Position numbers and translations under genes: made by a program. Below the pieces are notes generated by a model. It saw only the letters and a list, made by a program, of their open reading frames with translations, did no database searches and was not told the origin of the DNA. Positions 25,411-33,520 of a stretch of 64,000 nt of DNA are shown piece by piece. The first letter of the stretch is position 1, and each line of letters begins with the position of its first letter. The DNA is from an uncultured Pseudomonadales bacterium (GTDB lineage: Bacteria > Pseudomonadota > Gammaproteobacteria > Pseudomonadales > Azotimanducaceae). The stretch lies in assembly GCA_958296025.1 (NCBI GenBank), contig OY282430.1:1488001-1552000 (forward strand). The letters run 5' to 3'.

Positions 25411-27053
25411 CCCTAATCCCCTAATAAGGGTCTGCTGGGTGGAGTTTGAGGGAATTTGGCGGCGGTTCGGTCTGACGTCAAGGTTTGGCGGGGCGTTTGC
25501 GCCGGGTTTGGCGTTTGTTGGGGGCTGTGAAGCGGTGGGGGGCTTGGCGGGAGGGGTGTTTTTCGGCCATTGGGCCGAAGGGCGTCCCGCCTTGGGTTGT
25601 CAAGGCGTGTTTAGGCGGGGGTTCGGGTTGGGTTCGCCGGGCGCTGCAGCTCACTCCAGTTGAACCGCGGCCGCGTAGATCCAGTCGAGTCGGAGGTTGG
25701 ACTTGGCGAAGTCGAGGCGCCAGCGCCCGGCGGCCTTGACCAGTCGGGCGACCGTTCGGATGAAGTGCCGGATGAGGGGTCGCAGTCCGTGCTTGCGGGC
25801 GGACTTGGGCAGCAGGTTGAACTGCACGGCGCGCAGGAGCATCTGCGCCAGTTGGCCGCAGGCGTAGAAGACTTGGTTGGCCAGCAGCTTGCGGCAGGGC
25901 GGGTGGTGCAGGTCCAGGTCCCGCAGCGGCCCCTTGAAGGCGTTCTCCTGGCCCTGCTTGCCTCGGTGGCGGCGCACCAACTCCGCAAGCGGCAGGTCAT
26001 CCCGGGAGACGAGGATGACCGTGTGGACGGGAAAGAGGTCCCCTTGGGCGTCCTCGAGGAACTTGCGGACCACGACGTAGGGGTGCTCGACCCATCCATC
26101 CGGCCTGTGGCGCACCAGCACCGCCTCCTCGCAAAGGCCGACGTCCTCCCAGGCGGACTCCGGCAGGCCCTGAAGCTGCGCCAGCACCGGAGCCTTGTAG
26201 TTGGGGTGCGTGACGCTGACCGAGCAGTCCCACTCTTGCTTGCGGCAGAACTCCACGAAGCGCCAACTGTAGTAGGCGTTGTCCGCCCGAACCCAAACGG
26301 GCGTCCCCTCGGGCAGCAGAGGGGCCACGTCCGACTCCATTTGCTCCCGCCAGCCGTGCGCCGCGTGGACCCCGCCCGGATGCAGCCGCCCGGACGCCCA
26401 CAACCCGCCGACGAACGCGCCGTGCAGCACCAAGGCCCGCTCCGCCCCCCAGCTGCGCCCCGCCCCCTCGAACAACTCCCCGCCCACCTCAATCTCCGTG
26501 CCGTCCACGAACACCGGAACCCAGCCCCTCGCCGCAACCTCATGCTCAATGACGGCCGGCGCAACCCGACGGGCCAGCCGACGCGCCGCCTCCAGCAACC
26601 CGTTCAGGTCCGCCCCGGAACCCTTCGCCAAAAACTCCCCCATCCGCCGGCCCGACGGCGCATGGGAAAGCCCCAACAGCCGACACGCCCCCGGGTCCGC
26701 ACGCAACTCGTCCAGATCGGACAGCGCCCCGCCGCCCGCCGCAAGCGACGCCACCAGCGCCCAAAGCGACTCGCCGTCCGACGCCCCGCGCCGCCGAACC
26801 TTGACCGACACGCCCTCCGACAAGTCCCCGAAAAGACCCAGACGCTCCGCCGTCAGGGCCAAGGCGGACCAGCCCCCGAAGCCCGTCAAGCGGGCGTCCG
26901 TGAACTCGTGCTCAACCTTCAGCGGGCGGGGTGTTATGCTTGCCATCGGCGCACCTGCAGGGTGGTTTTTGTGCAACCGGCATTTTGCCGGAAAAACCCT
27001 TGCACGGTGCGCCTTTCAAAGCACTTCAGCGATTTCTTAAGCGGGGATTGGGG
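25411..27053. mobile_element. IS1380-family insertion sequence, copy 1 (1643 bp)
   Basis: The ends are imperfect inverted repeats (CCCTAATCCCC...AAG at left, CTTAAGCGGGGATTGGGG at right; about 14 of 18 match). An 8-bp target duplication GGAGATAT occurs at 25403-25410 and 27054-27061. The single transposase gene reads leftward. About 240 bases right of the left end are non-coding. The copy has the same length as, and appears identical to, the one at 38305. The duplicated target contains the GGAG ribosome site of the downstream TonB receptor gene. Confidence 0.9.
25651..26946 (-). CDS. IS1380 family transposase (copy 1)
   Basis: A 431-residue DDE transposase. Catalytic Asp residues lie in FVDGTEIEVGG and VWVRADNAYYS, and the catalytic Glu in the QENAFKGPLRDLDLHH block (the YREK-like region of the IS4 superfamily). 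LANQVFYACGQLAQMLLRAVQFNLLP and the C-terminal LVKAAGRWRLDFAKSNL are typical of IS1380 members. The ATG at 26946 is used; the frame continues to a TTG at 26976. It is intact, so the element should be able to move. Long open frames on the opposite strand here are shadows of the GC-rich gene. Confidence 0.92.
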   Translation of the reverse strand: MASITPRPLKVEHEFTDARLTGFGGWSALALTAERLGLFGDLSEGVSVKVRRRGASDGESLWALVASLAAGGGALSDLDELRADPGACRLLGLSHAPSGRRMGEFLAKGSGADLNGLLEAARRLARRVAPAVIEHEVAARGWVPVFVDGTEIEVGGELFEGAGRSWGAERALVLHGAFVGGLWASGRLHPGGVHAAHGWREQMESDVAPLLPEGTPVWVRADNAYYSWRFVEFCRKQEWDCSVSVTHPNYKAPVLAQLQGLPESAWEDVGLCEEAVLVRHRPDGWVEHPYVVVRKFLEDAQGDLFPVHTVILVSRDDLPLAELVRRHRGKQGQENAFKGPLRDLDLHHPPCRKLLANQVFYACGQLAQMLLRAVQFNLLPKSARKHGLRPLIRHFIRTVARLVKAAGRWRLDFAKSNLRLDWIYAAAVQLE

Positions 27054-27067
27054 GGAGATATGCGCAC

Positions 27068-29341
27068 ATGGAAACCCCCAATCGATTAACCATGCCGCTC
27101 CGCTGGGCGTCTTGCAGCCGATGGCTGCTCACCGGCGTCTTCAGTCTCTTGGTGCCCAATTGGCTGTTGGCCGAGGAGACCGCGATCCGCACCTTCGACA
27201 CAACGGGAGAGCTCATCCTCATCGATGAAATCATCGTCACGGCCCGCAAGCGGGAGGAGCCCCTGCAGGAGACGCCCATTTCCGTTACGGCTTTTTCCGC
27301 CGACGCGCTGCAGCAGGCCAACATGATCGACCTACGCGACATCGGCAAGTACACCCCCGGCATGGCCTTCACCTCCTACGGCATGGGCAGTTCCGAGGCG
27401 GGGGCCATGTTCCTGCGCGGCATCGGCCAGTCCGACCACATGGTGACCACCGACCCTGGAGTGGGTTTGTACATCGATGGGGTTTACGTCGGGCGCAACC
27501 AAGGCGCCGCCTTGGATCTGCTTGACCTTGAGCGGGTGGAGGTCCTGCGTGGCCCGCAAGGCACCCTGTTCGGCAAGAACACCATCGGCGGCGCAGTGAA
27601 CGTGGTCAGCCGCAAGCCCAGCATGGAGAACGGCGGCGAAGTGGAACTGACGGTCGGCGAAGACGGCCGCTTCAACGTCTTGGCGGCAGGGGAACTGGCC
27701 CTTGGCGAACGAACTGCGGTGCGGGCCGGGGTGCAGCGCAAGAAGCGGGACGGCGTGGGCGAGCAGATCTTCACGGGGGAGGAAAGTGGCGATGAAGACA
27801 GCGTCAGCGCCCGCGCGCAACTGTTTTGGCGGGGCGACGCCGCTGAATTTTCGTTGGCGGCGGACATGGCACGGGCACGGCAAGCCGCCATGCCGCACAG
27901 CTTCTACGCACATGCGCCCTGGTTGGGCATCTCCACCTGCTACACCAGCGGGCCTGGCGCGGAGCCATACGTCCCCTGCCCATCGGGCACTGAGGGCGAC
28001 CCCTTCGACAGCTATTCCCTGGATGATCTGGACACGGAGCAAGACTTGTTCGGACTATCCGCAACTTGGAGTTGGGACCTGAATGACAGGCTAAGCCTTA
28101 AGTCGATCACGGCTTATCGGGACATGGAGTATCTGGGCAACCTGGAGTTCGACGGTGCCCCCCAAGTTGTGATCCACTATTTGGAATCCGGCAAATCGGA
28201 CCAGTTTTCCCAAGAATTTCAACTAGTTGGGCAGAACGATGCGGGCACCCTGAACTGGATTGCCGGGGTTTACTACTTTAAGGAGGACGGCTACAACCTT
28301 CAGGATGACAATCAGTTCGGAGCGCTGGACCAACGCCGGTCCGATGTGGAGACCAGCAGTTACGCCGTCTTCGGCCAAGGGACGGTGGACCTGTCGGAAA
28401 GGGTCAGCCTGACCGCCGGGCTGCGCTACAGCAACGAAGACAAGGACTACGAGGTCGTTTACCGCTCCTTGGACGCCAACGGGCAACAGGCCTTGAACGA
28501 GCAAGGGCAGCCGGTTTACCGGGTTCCGCCCACCTCTCTGGACGACTCCTGGGACGCGGTGTCCGGCACGGTCAGCATCCAATACAAGGTGGCTGAGGAC
28601 GCCATGCTGTACGCCACCTACTCACGAGGGTTCCGCAGCGGCGGCTTCGCCGCACGGCCTTCCCGGCCCTCCAGCGTCGGCGTTTACGACCCCGAATACG
28701 TCGATATGTACGAAGTCGGCCTAAAGGCGGAGGCCCTGGACAACCGCCTGCGCACCAACATCGCTCTTTACACCAGCGACTATGATGACTACCAAGCCCA
28801 GGTCAACGCCTTGGCGGACGCCTTTGACACCCGCACGCTGAACGCAGCGAAGGCGGAAATCGACGGTGCGGAGCTGGAGGTAACCGCCGTGCTTTCCCCC
28901 ACCGTCCGAGTGGTGGGCAGCTTCAGCTACACGGACGCGAAGATCGCGGAGGTCGATATCGACCCATCCCTGAACGCCAATTTTTCCAAGGGCTCCCGGC
29001 TGCCCTACGTCAGCAAAACCACCTACAGCATCTCTCCCCAAGTCGATGTGCCGCTGCCAAGCGGCGGCAGTGTCTTGTTGCGGGCCAACTACGCCTACCG
29101 CAGCGCCTTTTTCGGCCAAATCGCCAACGCGCCGGAAGAGCGGGAGGGCTCCTACGGGCTGTTCAACGCCCGGGTGGAGTACTTGTCGCCGGACGAAAAG
29201 TGGAGCCTGGCGGCCTACGGCGTCAACCTGGCGGACAAGAAGTACACCCGGGTGCGGAACTACTTCCCCGGCTTCATCGGCTTCGCCCTGTGGAATACGG
29301 ATCGACGGGAATTTGGCGTCAAGGTGCGTTATCGCTTATAA
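27068..29341 (+). CDS. TonB-dependent outer-membrane receptor
   Basis: A 757-residue receptor with an N-terminal signal (CSRWLLTGVFSLLVPNWLLAEE), a TonB-box-like DEIIVTARKRE, a plug domain (ETPISVTAFSADALQQAN ... FLRGIGQ ... GVGLYIDGVYVGR ... VEVLRGPQGTLFGKNTIGGAVNVVSRKP) and a beta-barrel ending in aromatic-rich strands (FGVKVRYRL). It imports a ligand energised by TonB/ExbBD. Placement directly before an NCS1 permease and dihydropyrimidinase suggests a nucleobase, hydantoin or related ring as cargo (inference). GGAG precedes the ATG, inside the duplicated target of the IS. The original promoter lies on the far side of the IS. Confidence 0.93.
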   Translation: METPNRLTMPLRWASCSRWLLTGVFSLLVPNWLLAEETAIRTFDTTGELILIDEIIVTARKREEPLQETPISVTAFSADALQQANMIDLRDIGKYTPGMAFTSYGMGSSEAGAMFLRGIGQSDHMVTTDPGVGLYIDGVYVGRNQGAALDLLDLERVEVLRGPQGTLFGKNTIGGAVNVVSRKPSMENGGEVELTVGEDGRFNVLAAGELALGERTAVRAGVQRKKRDGVGEQIFTGEESGDEDSVSARAQLFWRGDAAEFSLAADMARARQAAMPHSFYAHAPWLGISTCYTSGPGAEPYVPCPSGTEGDPFDSYSLDDLDTEQDLFGLSATWSWDLNDRLSLKSITAYRDMEYLGNLEFDGAPQVVIHYLESGKSDQFSQEFQLVGQNDAGTLNWIAGVYYFKEDGYNLQDDNQFGALDQRRSDVETSSYAVFGQGTVDLSERVSLTAGLRYSNEDKDYEVVYRSLDANGQQALNEQGQPVYRVPPTSLDDSWDAVSGTVSIQYKVAEDAMLYATYSRGFRSGGFAARPSRPSSVGVYDPEYVDMYEVGLKAEALDNRLRTNIALYTSDYDDYQAQVNALADAFDTRTLNAAKAEIDGAELEVTAVLSPTVRVVGSFSYTDAKIAEVDIDPSLNANFSKGSRLPYVSKTTYSISPQVDVPLPSGGSVLLRANYAYRSAFFGQIANAPEEREGSYGLFNARVEYLSPDEKWSLAAYGVNLADKKYTRVRNYFPGFIGFALWNTDRREFGVKVRYRL

Positions 29342-29368
29342 CAATGACAACGTCCCGGTGCCTCAAGC

Positions 29369-31150
29369 ATGACGGGAGGAACCGCCCAATGGGGGGGCGC
29401 GATGGAAACCTCGCCGCTCTATTCGCCAGACTTGGCGCCAACGCCCAAGGTGCAACGCACTTGGCGCACTTGGGACATTGCCGCCATTTGGGTGGGGATG
29501 GCGGCCTGCATACCCACCTACATCCTCGCCAGCTACATGATTCGGAGCGGTCTGAACTGGGTGGAGGCTTTGGCGATCATCTTCGTCGCCAACTTGATCT
29601 TGACCGTGCCCTTAATCTTAAACGGACAGGCCGGCTCGAAGTACGGCTTACCCTTCGCCGTGCTCGGGCGGGCGCCCTTCGGGGTGGTTGGCGTGCATGT
29701 TCCGGCCATGGCGCGGGCGCTGGTCGCCTGCGGCTGGTTTGGCGTGCAGACGTGGATCGGCGGTTTGGCCATTCACGCCATCGCCTGCACCTTGGTCGGA
29801 GCGCCCATCGAGTCTGGGCTGAGCGCCGGCAAGTTCGGCGCATTCGCCATCTCCTGGGGGCTGACGCTGTTCTTTGTATGGCGCGGAACCGAATCCATCC
29901 GCCAACTGGAGCGCTTGGCGGCGCCCATGCTGCTGTTGGTCGGTCTGGTCCTGATGGGATGGGCGTCCAGCCAAGCCGATAGCCCCGCCACCATACTTGG
30001 CCAAAGCAGCCAACTCGAAAGCCCCACAGCCCAGTACCGAGACGACGGCGCGGTGGAATTGTCTCCATTGCGCGGGCTTGACGGCGGCTGGAAGGCGGAC
30101 GCCTACCGAATCGCCCCGCCATCCCGGCTGGAAAGCGCTCCTTGGCGGCCAGTTCAAGGTGGCCCCTTGATTGTGGCGCCGACGGAAATTGCCCCTCGTC
30201 GCGCTCAAGGGAATGGACGGCCTGAGCCCGCAGATCTCGTGGTTCAGTTCCGCCGCGGTCAATCCCTGTCGTCGCCGTCGCCGGTCAGGGAAGCAAAGGC
30301 ACCGCCGTCCAAAATCGCCTCTTGGCTGTTTTGGATCACGGCAACAGTGGGCTTTTGGGCCACCATGTCCATCAGCATAGCCGACATCACCAGATACGGA
30401 CGCAGCCAGCGAGATCAAGCAGTGGGCCAATTGTTGGGGTTGCCCGGCACCATGCTGCTGTACGGCTTCGTCAGCGTGTTTGTGACCTGTGCGGCGCTGG
30501 TTGGCTTCGACGACATCCTAACGGCTGAGGACGCGCCTTGGGACCCGGTTTCCTTGGTGGCCCAATTCGACAGCCCAATGGTGGTGGTCACCGCCCAGTC
30601 GATCCTGTTGGTCGCCACCCTCACCACCAACATCGCCGCCAACGTGGTGGCGCCGGCCAACGTCTTCGCCAACCTCTGGCCCCGGGTGCTGAGCTTTCGC
30701 CGAGGCGGATTGATCACGGGCGTCATCGGGGTGTGCATCGTGCCCTGGCTGCTGTTCGACCGCATCAGCGATCTGTTGGTGTTCGTCAGCGGCTTCCTAG
30801 GGCCGGTGCTCGGCGTCATGCTTGCGGACTACTATTGGGTGCGCCGCACCCGGGTTTCGCTGTCGGACCTGTTCGCCCCCAACGGCGCCTACGCCTATCG
30901 AAGCGGCGTAAACCCGGCAGCGATGGCCGCCTTGGCGGCCGGCGTCGCTGTTGCGCTTATTGGCTATTTCGTTCCGGCGCTAGGCTGGCTTTATACGGCG
31001 TCCTGGTTTTCCGGGTGCCTGACGTCCTTCGTGCTCTATGGACTGTTGATGTCCCGCACCCGGCAGCTTTTTCGGGAAGCGCAACCACCGCCTAGGCCGA
31101 CCGCACAGGTCTTCGCTGCATCCACCGGCGAACAAGATTCAACGAATTAG
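29369..31150 (+). CDS. NCS1 family nucleobase/hydantoin permease with unusual internal insertion
   Basis: A 593-residue inner-membrane transporter of the cytosine/uracil/allantoin/hydantoin class. WVGMAACIPTYILASYMI, GSKYGLPFAVLGRAPFGVVG, CGWFGVQTWIGG and the later SISIADITRYGRSQRDQAVGQLLGLP are family motifs. Known members are about 480-500 residues. The excess is a hydrophilic, Pro/Arg-rich stretch at residues of about 218-313, inserted after SPATILGQSSQLES and before the ASWLFWITATVGFWATMS helix. Start may instead be the ATG at 29402, which follows a G-run. It lies 27 bases after the TonB receptor gene and 21 bases before dihydropyrimidinase, in one operon. Confidence 0.9.
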   Translation: MTGGTAQWGGAMETSPLYSPDLAPTPKVQRTWRTWDIAAIWVGMAACIPTYILASYMIRSGLNWVEALAIIFVANLILTVPLILNGQAGSKYGLPFAVLGRAPFGVVGVHVPAMARALVACGWFGVQTWIGGLAIHAIACTLVGAPIESGLSAGKFGAFAISWGLTLFFVWRGTESIRQLERLAAPMLLLVGLVLMGWASSQADSPATILGQSSQLESPTAQYRDDGAVELSPLRGLDGGWKADAYRIAPPSRLESAPWRPVQGGPLIVAPTEIAPRRAQGNGRPEPADLVVQFRRGQSLSSPSPVREAKAPPSKIASWLFWITATVGFWATMSISIADITRYGRSQRDQAVGQLLGLPGTMLLYGFVSVFVTCAALVGFDDILTAEDAPWDPVSLVAQFDSPMVVVTAQSILLVATLTTNIAANVVAPANVFANLWPRVLSFRRGGLITGVIGVCIVPWLLFDRISDLLVFVSGFLGPVLGVMLADYYWVRRTRVSLSDLFAPNGAYAYRSGVNPAAMAALAAGVAVALIGYFVPALGWLYTASWFSGCLTSFVLYGLLMSRTRQLFREAQPPPRPTAQVFAASTGEQDSTN

Positions 31151-31171
31151 AAAGAGTCGGGAGGGCAAGGA

Positions 31172-32566
31172 ATGTCGCTGCTAATTCGCAATGGTCGGGT
31201 GGTCACGGCCACCGATGACTACCGCGCCGACCTGTTCGTGGAGGACGACAAGGTTTCGCTCATCGGCGCCCAACTTGACTTGGAGGCGGACCAAGTCATC
31301 GACGCATCCGGCAAATTGGTCATTCCCGGCGGCGTGGACCCGCACACCCACATGGACATGCCGTTCGGCGGCACCACCAGCGCCGACGACTTCGAGTCCG
31401 GCACCCGCGCGGCCGCCTTTGGCGGCACGACCAGCATCATTGACTTCGCCATACAGACCAAGGGGCGCTCAACCTTGGAAGCCTTGGAGACCTGGCATAG
31501 CAAGGCCACCGGCAAGGCGTCCATCGACTACGGCTTCCACATGATCGTCACCGACATGGAGGACGAACGCCTTTGGGAGATGCGCCGCCTCGCCGAGGAA
31601 GGGGTGACCTCCTACAAGATGTTCATGGCCTATCCCGGCGTCCTGTACGTGGATGACGGCACCCTGTTTCGAGCGATGCGCAAGGCCGGCGAGGACGGCA
31701 CCCTGGTTTGCATGCACGCCGAGAACGGCATCGTCATTGACGAGATCGTCAAGCTGGCGCTGAAGCGGGGCGAGACCTCCCCGAAGCACCACGCCCTGAC
31801 CCGCCCCACCCGCATGGAGGCGGAGGGGGTGCATCGCTCCATCGCCATTGCGGAAGTGGCCGGGGTGCCGGTTTACATCGTCCACCTGAGCTGCTCGGAT
31901 GCCTTGGAGCAGGTCACCCTGGCCCGCAACCGGGGCGCTCTGGTGTTCGCCGAGACCTGCCCGCAATATCTTTTTCTGGACATCGGCCAATACGACCAAG
32001 CCGGGTTCGAGGGCGGCAAGTACGTCATGACGCCGCCGCTGCGGGAGCGCTGGAACCAAGACGAACTCTGGCGCGGGCTGCGTTTCGGCGACCTGCAGAG
32101 CATCTCCACCGACCACTGCCCCTTCTGCTTCAAGGACCAAAAGACCCTGGGGATCAATGATTTCTCCAAAATTCCCAATGGTGCGCCGGGGGTGGAGAAC
32201 CGCATGAGCCTGGTTTACAACGGCGGCGTCGCCGCAGGGCGCATCTCCGTCAACCGCTTCGTCGAACTCACCTCCACCGCGGCGGCCAAGCTGTTCGGCC
32301 TGTTTCCGCGCAAGGGAACCATCGCGGTGGGCAGCGATGCGGACATCGTGATTTTCGATCCAAACCGCAAGGAGACCATCAGCGCCGCCAACCCCTGCAC
32401 CCACCACATGCGGGTGGACTACAACGCCTACGAAGGCATGGCGGTCCAAGGCTTCAGCGAGACGGTCATCAGCCGCGGCAAGGTCATCGTCAAGGACAAT
32501 GAGTGGCTTGGCCGGCCCGGTGCCGGCAACTTCATCAAGCGCGCCCTGTTCAGCGGTCCGGACTAG
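31172..32566 (+). CDS. hydA: Dihydropyrimidinase / D-hydantoinase
   Basis: A 464-residue cyclic amidase of the amidohydrolase superfamily. Zinc ligands are H58 and H60 in DPHTHMD, the carboxylated K149 in SYKMFMAYPG, His in VCMHAENG and VYIVHLSC, and Asp in STDHCPF. It opens dihydrouracil/dihydrothymine or hydantoins to N-carbamoyl-beta-amino acids. The next gene hydrolyses exactly that product. A GGGAGG ribosome site lies upstream. The operon order receptor-permease-hydantoinase-ureidopropionase supports pyrimidine or hydantoin breakdown. Dihydropyrimidine dehydrogenase (preT/preA) is not in the window. Confidence 0.93.
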   Translation: MSLLIRNGRVVTATDDYRADLFVEDDKVSLIGAQLDLEADQVIDASGKLVIPGGVDPHTHMDMPFGGTTSADDFESGTRAAAFGGTTSIIDFAIQTKGRSTLEALETWHSKATGKASIDYGFHMIVTDMEDERLWEMRRLAEEGVTSYKMFMAYPGVLYVDDGTLFRAMRKAGEDGTLVCMHAENGIVIDEIVKLALKRGETSPKHHALTRPTRMEAEGVHRSIAIAEVAGVPVYIVHLSCSDALEQVTLARNRGALVFAETCPQYLFLDIGQYDQAGFEGGKYVMTPPLRERWNQDELWRGLRFGDLQSISTDHCPFCFKDQKTLGINDFSKIPNGAPGVENRMSLVYNGGVAAGRISVNRFVELTSTAAAKLFGLFPRKGTIAVGSDADIVIFDPNRKETISAANPCTHHMRVDYNAYEGMAVQGFSETVISRGKVIVKDNEWLGRPGAGNFIKRALFSGPD

Positions 32567-32602
32567 GGTTTGGGCTGGGCAAGCCAAGCAGTGGAGCAGC
32601 GG

Positions 32603-33469
32603 ATGCCAAGAAAGGTGAAATCGGGCCTCATTCAAGCGTCCCTGCCGCCCCTGGACGAGGTGGCGCCCAAGCACGAAATCCTGGAGGCCATGACCCAAAA
32701 GCAGATTCCGCTCATCGAGGAGGCGGGGCGGCAGGGCGTACAAATCCTGTGCCTGCAGGAGATCTTCAACGCGCCCTACTTCTGCCCCAGCCAGGACGCC
32801 GCTTGGTTCGCCACGGCCGAACCGGTGCCGGGGCCGACCACCGACCGCCTCTGCGCCTATGCCGCTCAATACAAAATGGTGATGATCGTGCCCCTCTACG
32901 AAAAGGAGGCGCCCGGGATTCTCTACAACAGCGCGGCGGTCATCGACGCCGACGGCGCTTACCTCGGCAAGTACCGCAAGACCCACATTCCGCACACCGC
33001 CGGTTTCTGGGAGAAGTTCTTCTTTCGTCCCGGCAACCTAGGCTACCCGGTGTTCGACACCGCCTACGCCAAGGTGGGCGTGTACATCTGCTACGACCGG
33101 CACTTCCCGGAAGGCGCCCGGGCCTTGGGGCTGCACGGCGCGGAAATCGTTTACAACCCCTCCGCCACGGTGAAGGGCCTCTCCGCCCACCTGTGGGAGT
33201 TGGAGCAGCCAGCCCACGCAGTGGCCAACGGCTACTTCATGGGCTGCGTCAACCGGGTGGGCGTTGAGGCGCCTTGGAACCTCGGCACCTTCTACGGGCG
33301 CAGCTACTTTGTAGATCCCCGCGGCCAGATGATCGCCCAAGCGTCTGAGGATCAGGACGAACTGCTGATCGCGGAACTGGATTTGCAACTGATCGACGAC
33401 GTGCGCTCCACTTGGCAGTTCTACCGCGACCGCCGCCCGGACGCCTACGAGACCTTGCTGGCCCCCTAA
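32603..33469 (+). CDS. Beta-ureidopropionase / N-carbamoyl amidase (nitrilase superfamily)
   Basis: A 288-residue carbon-nitrogen hydrolase. The catalytic triad is E53 (LQEIF), K126 (YRKTHIP) and C163 (YICYDRHFPEGARALG). It hydrolyses N-carbamoyl-beta-alanine (or a related carbamoyl amino acid) to the amino acid, CO2 and ammonia; N-carbamoylputrescine amidase is a near relative, but the context favours the pyrimidine role. ATG at 32603 is chosen for the GGAG before it; a longer start at 32570 is less likely. It lies 36 bases after dihydropyrimidinase. Its last 5 codons and stop form part of a 27-base repeat found again at 36755. Confidence 0.92.
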   Translation: MPRKVKSGLIQASLPPLDEVAPKHEILEAMTQKQIPLIEEAGRQGVQILCLQEIFNAPYFCPSQDAAWFATAEPVPGPTTDRLCAYAAQYKMVMIVPLYEKEAPGILYNSAAVIDADGAYLGKYRKTHIPHTAGFWEKFFFRPGNLGYPVFDTAYAKVGVYICYDRHFPEGARALGLHGAEIVYNPSATVKGLSAHLWELEQPAHAVANGYFMGCVNRVGVEAPWNLGTFYGRSYFVDPRGQMIAQASEDQDELLIAELDLQLIDDVRSTWQFYRDRRPDAYETLLAP

Positions 33470-33480
33470 CCGAAAGGCCG
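33454..33480. repeat. 27-bp direct repeat, left copy (flanks inserted block)
   Basis: These 27 bases cover the last codons and stop of the ureidopropionase gene and 12 bases beyond. They match 36755-36781 at 26 of 27 positions. The two copies bracket a 3.3-kb block on the opposite strand. Confidence 0.88.
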
Positions 33481-33520
33481 AGCCGGGGCGGGCGGCCCGC
33501 ACGCCGTGGCCAAGGTGTGG

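Noticed and set aside
26990-27053. Outward promoter at the right IS end reading into the TonB gene
   Set aside because: TTGCAC near 27000 has no acceptable -10 at 16-18 bases, so an IS-borne promoter cannot be supported from sequence alone.
25660-27228. Long plus-strand open frames over the transposases (also at 38554-39960)
   Set aside because: Arg/Pro/Gln-rich antisense shadows of a GC-rich gene with no recognisable motif.
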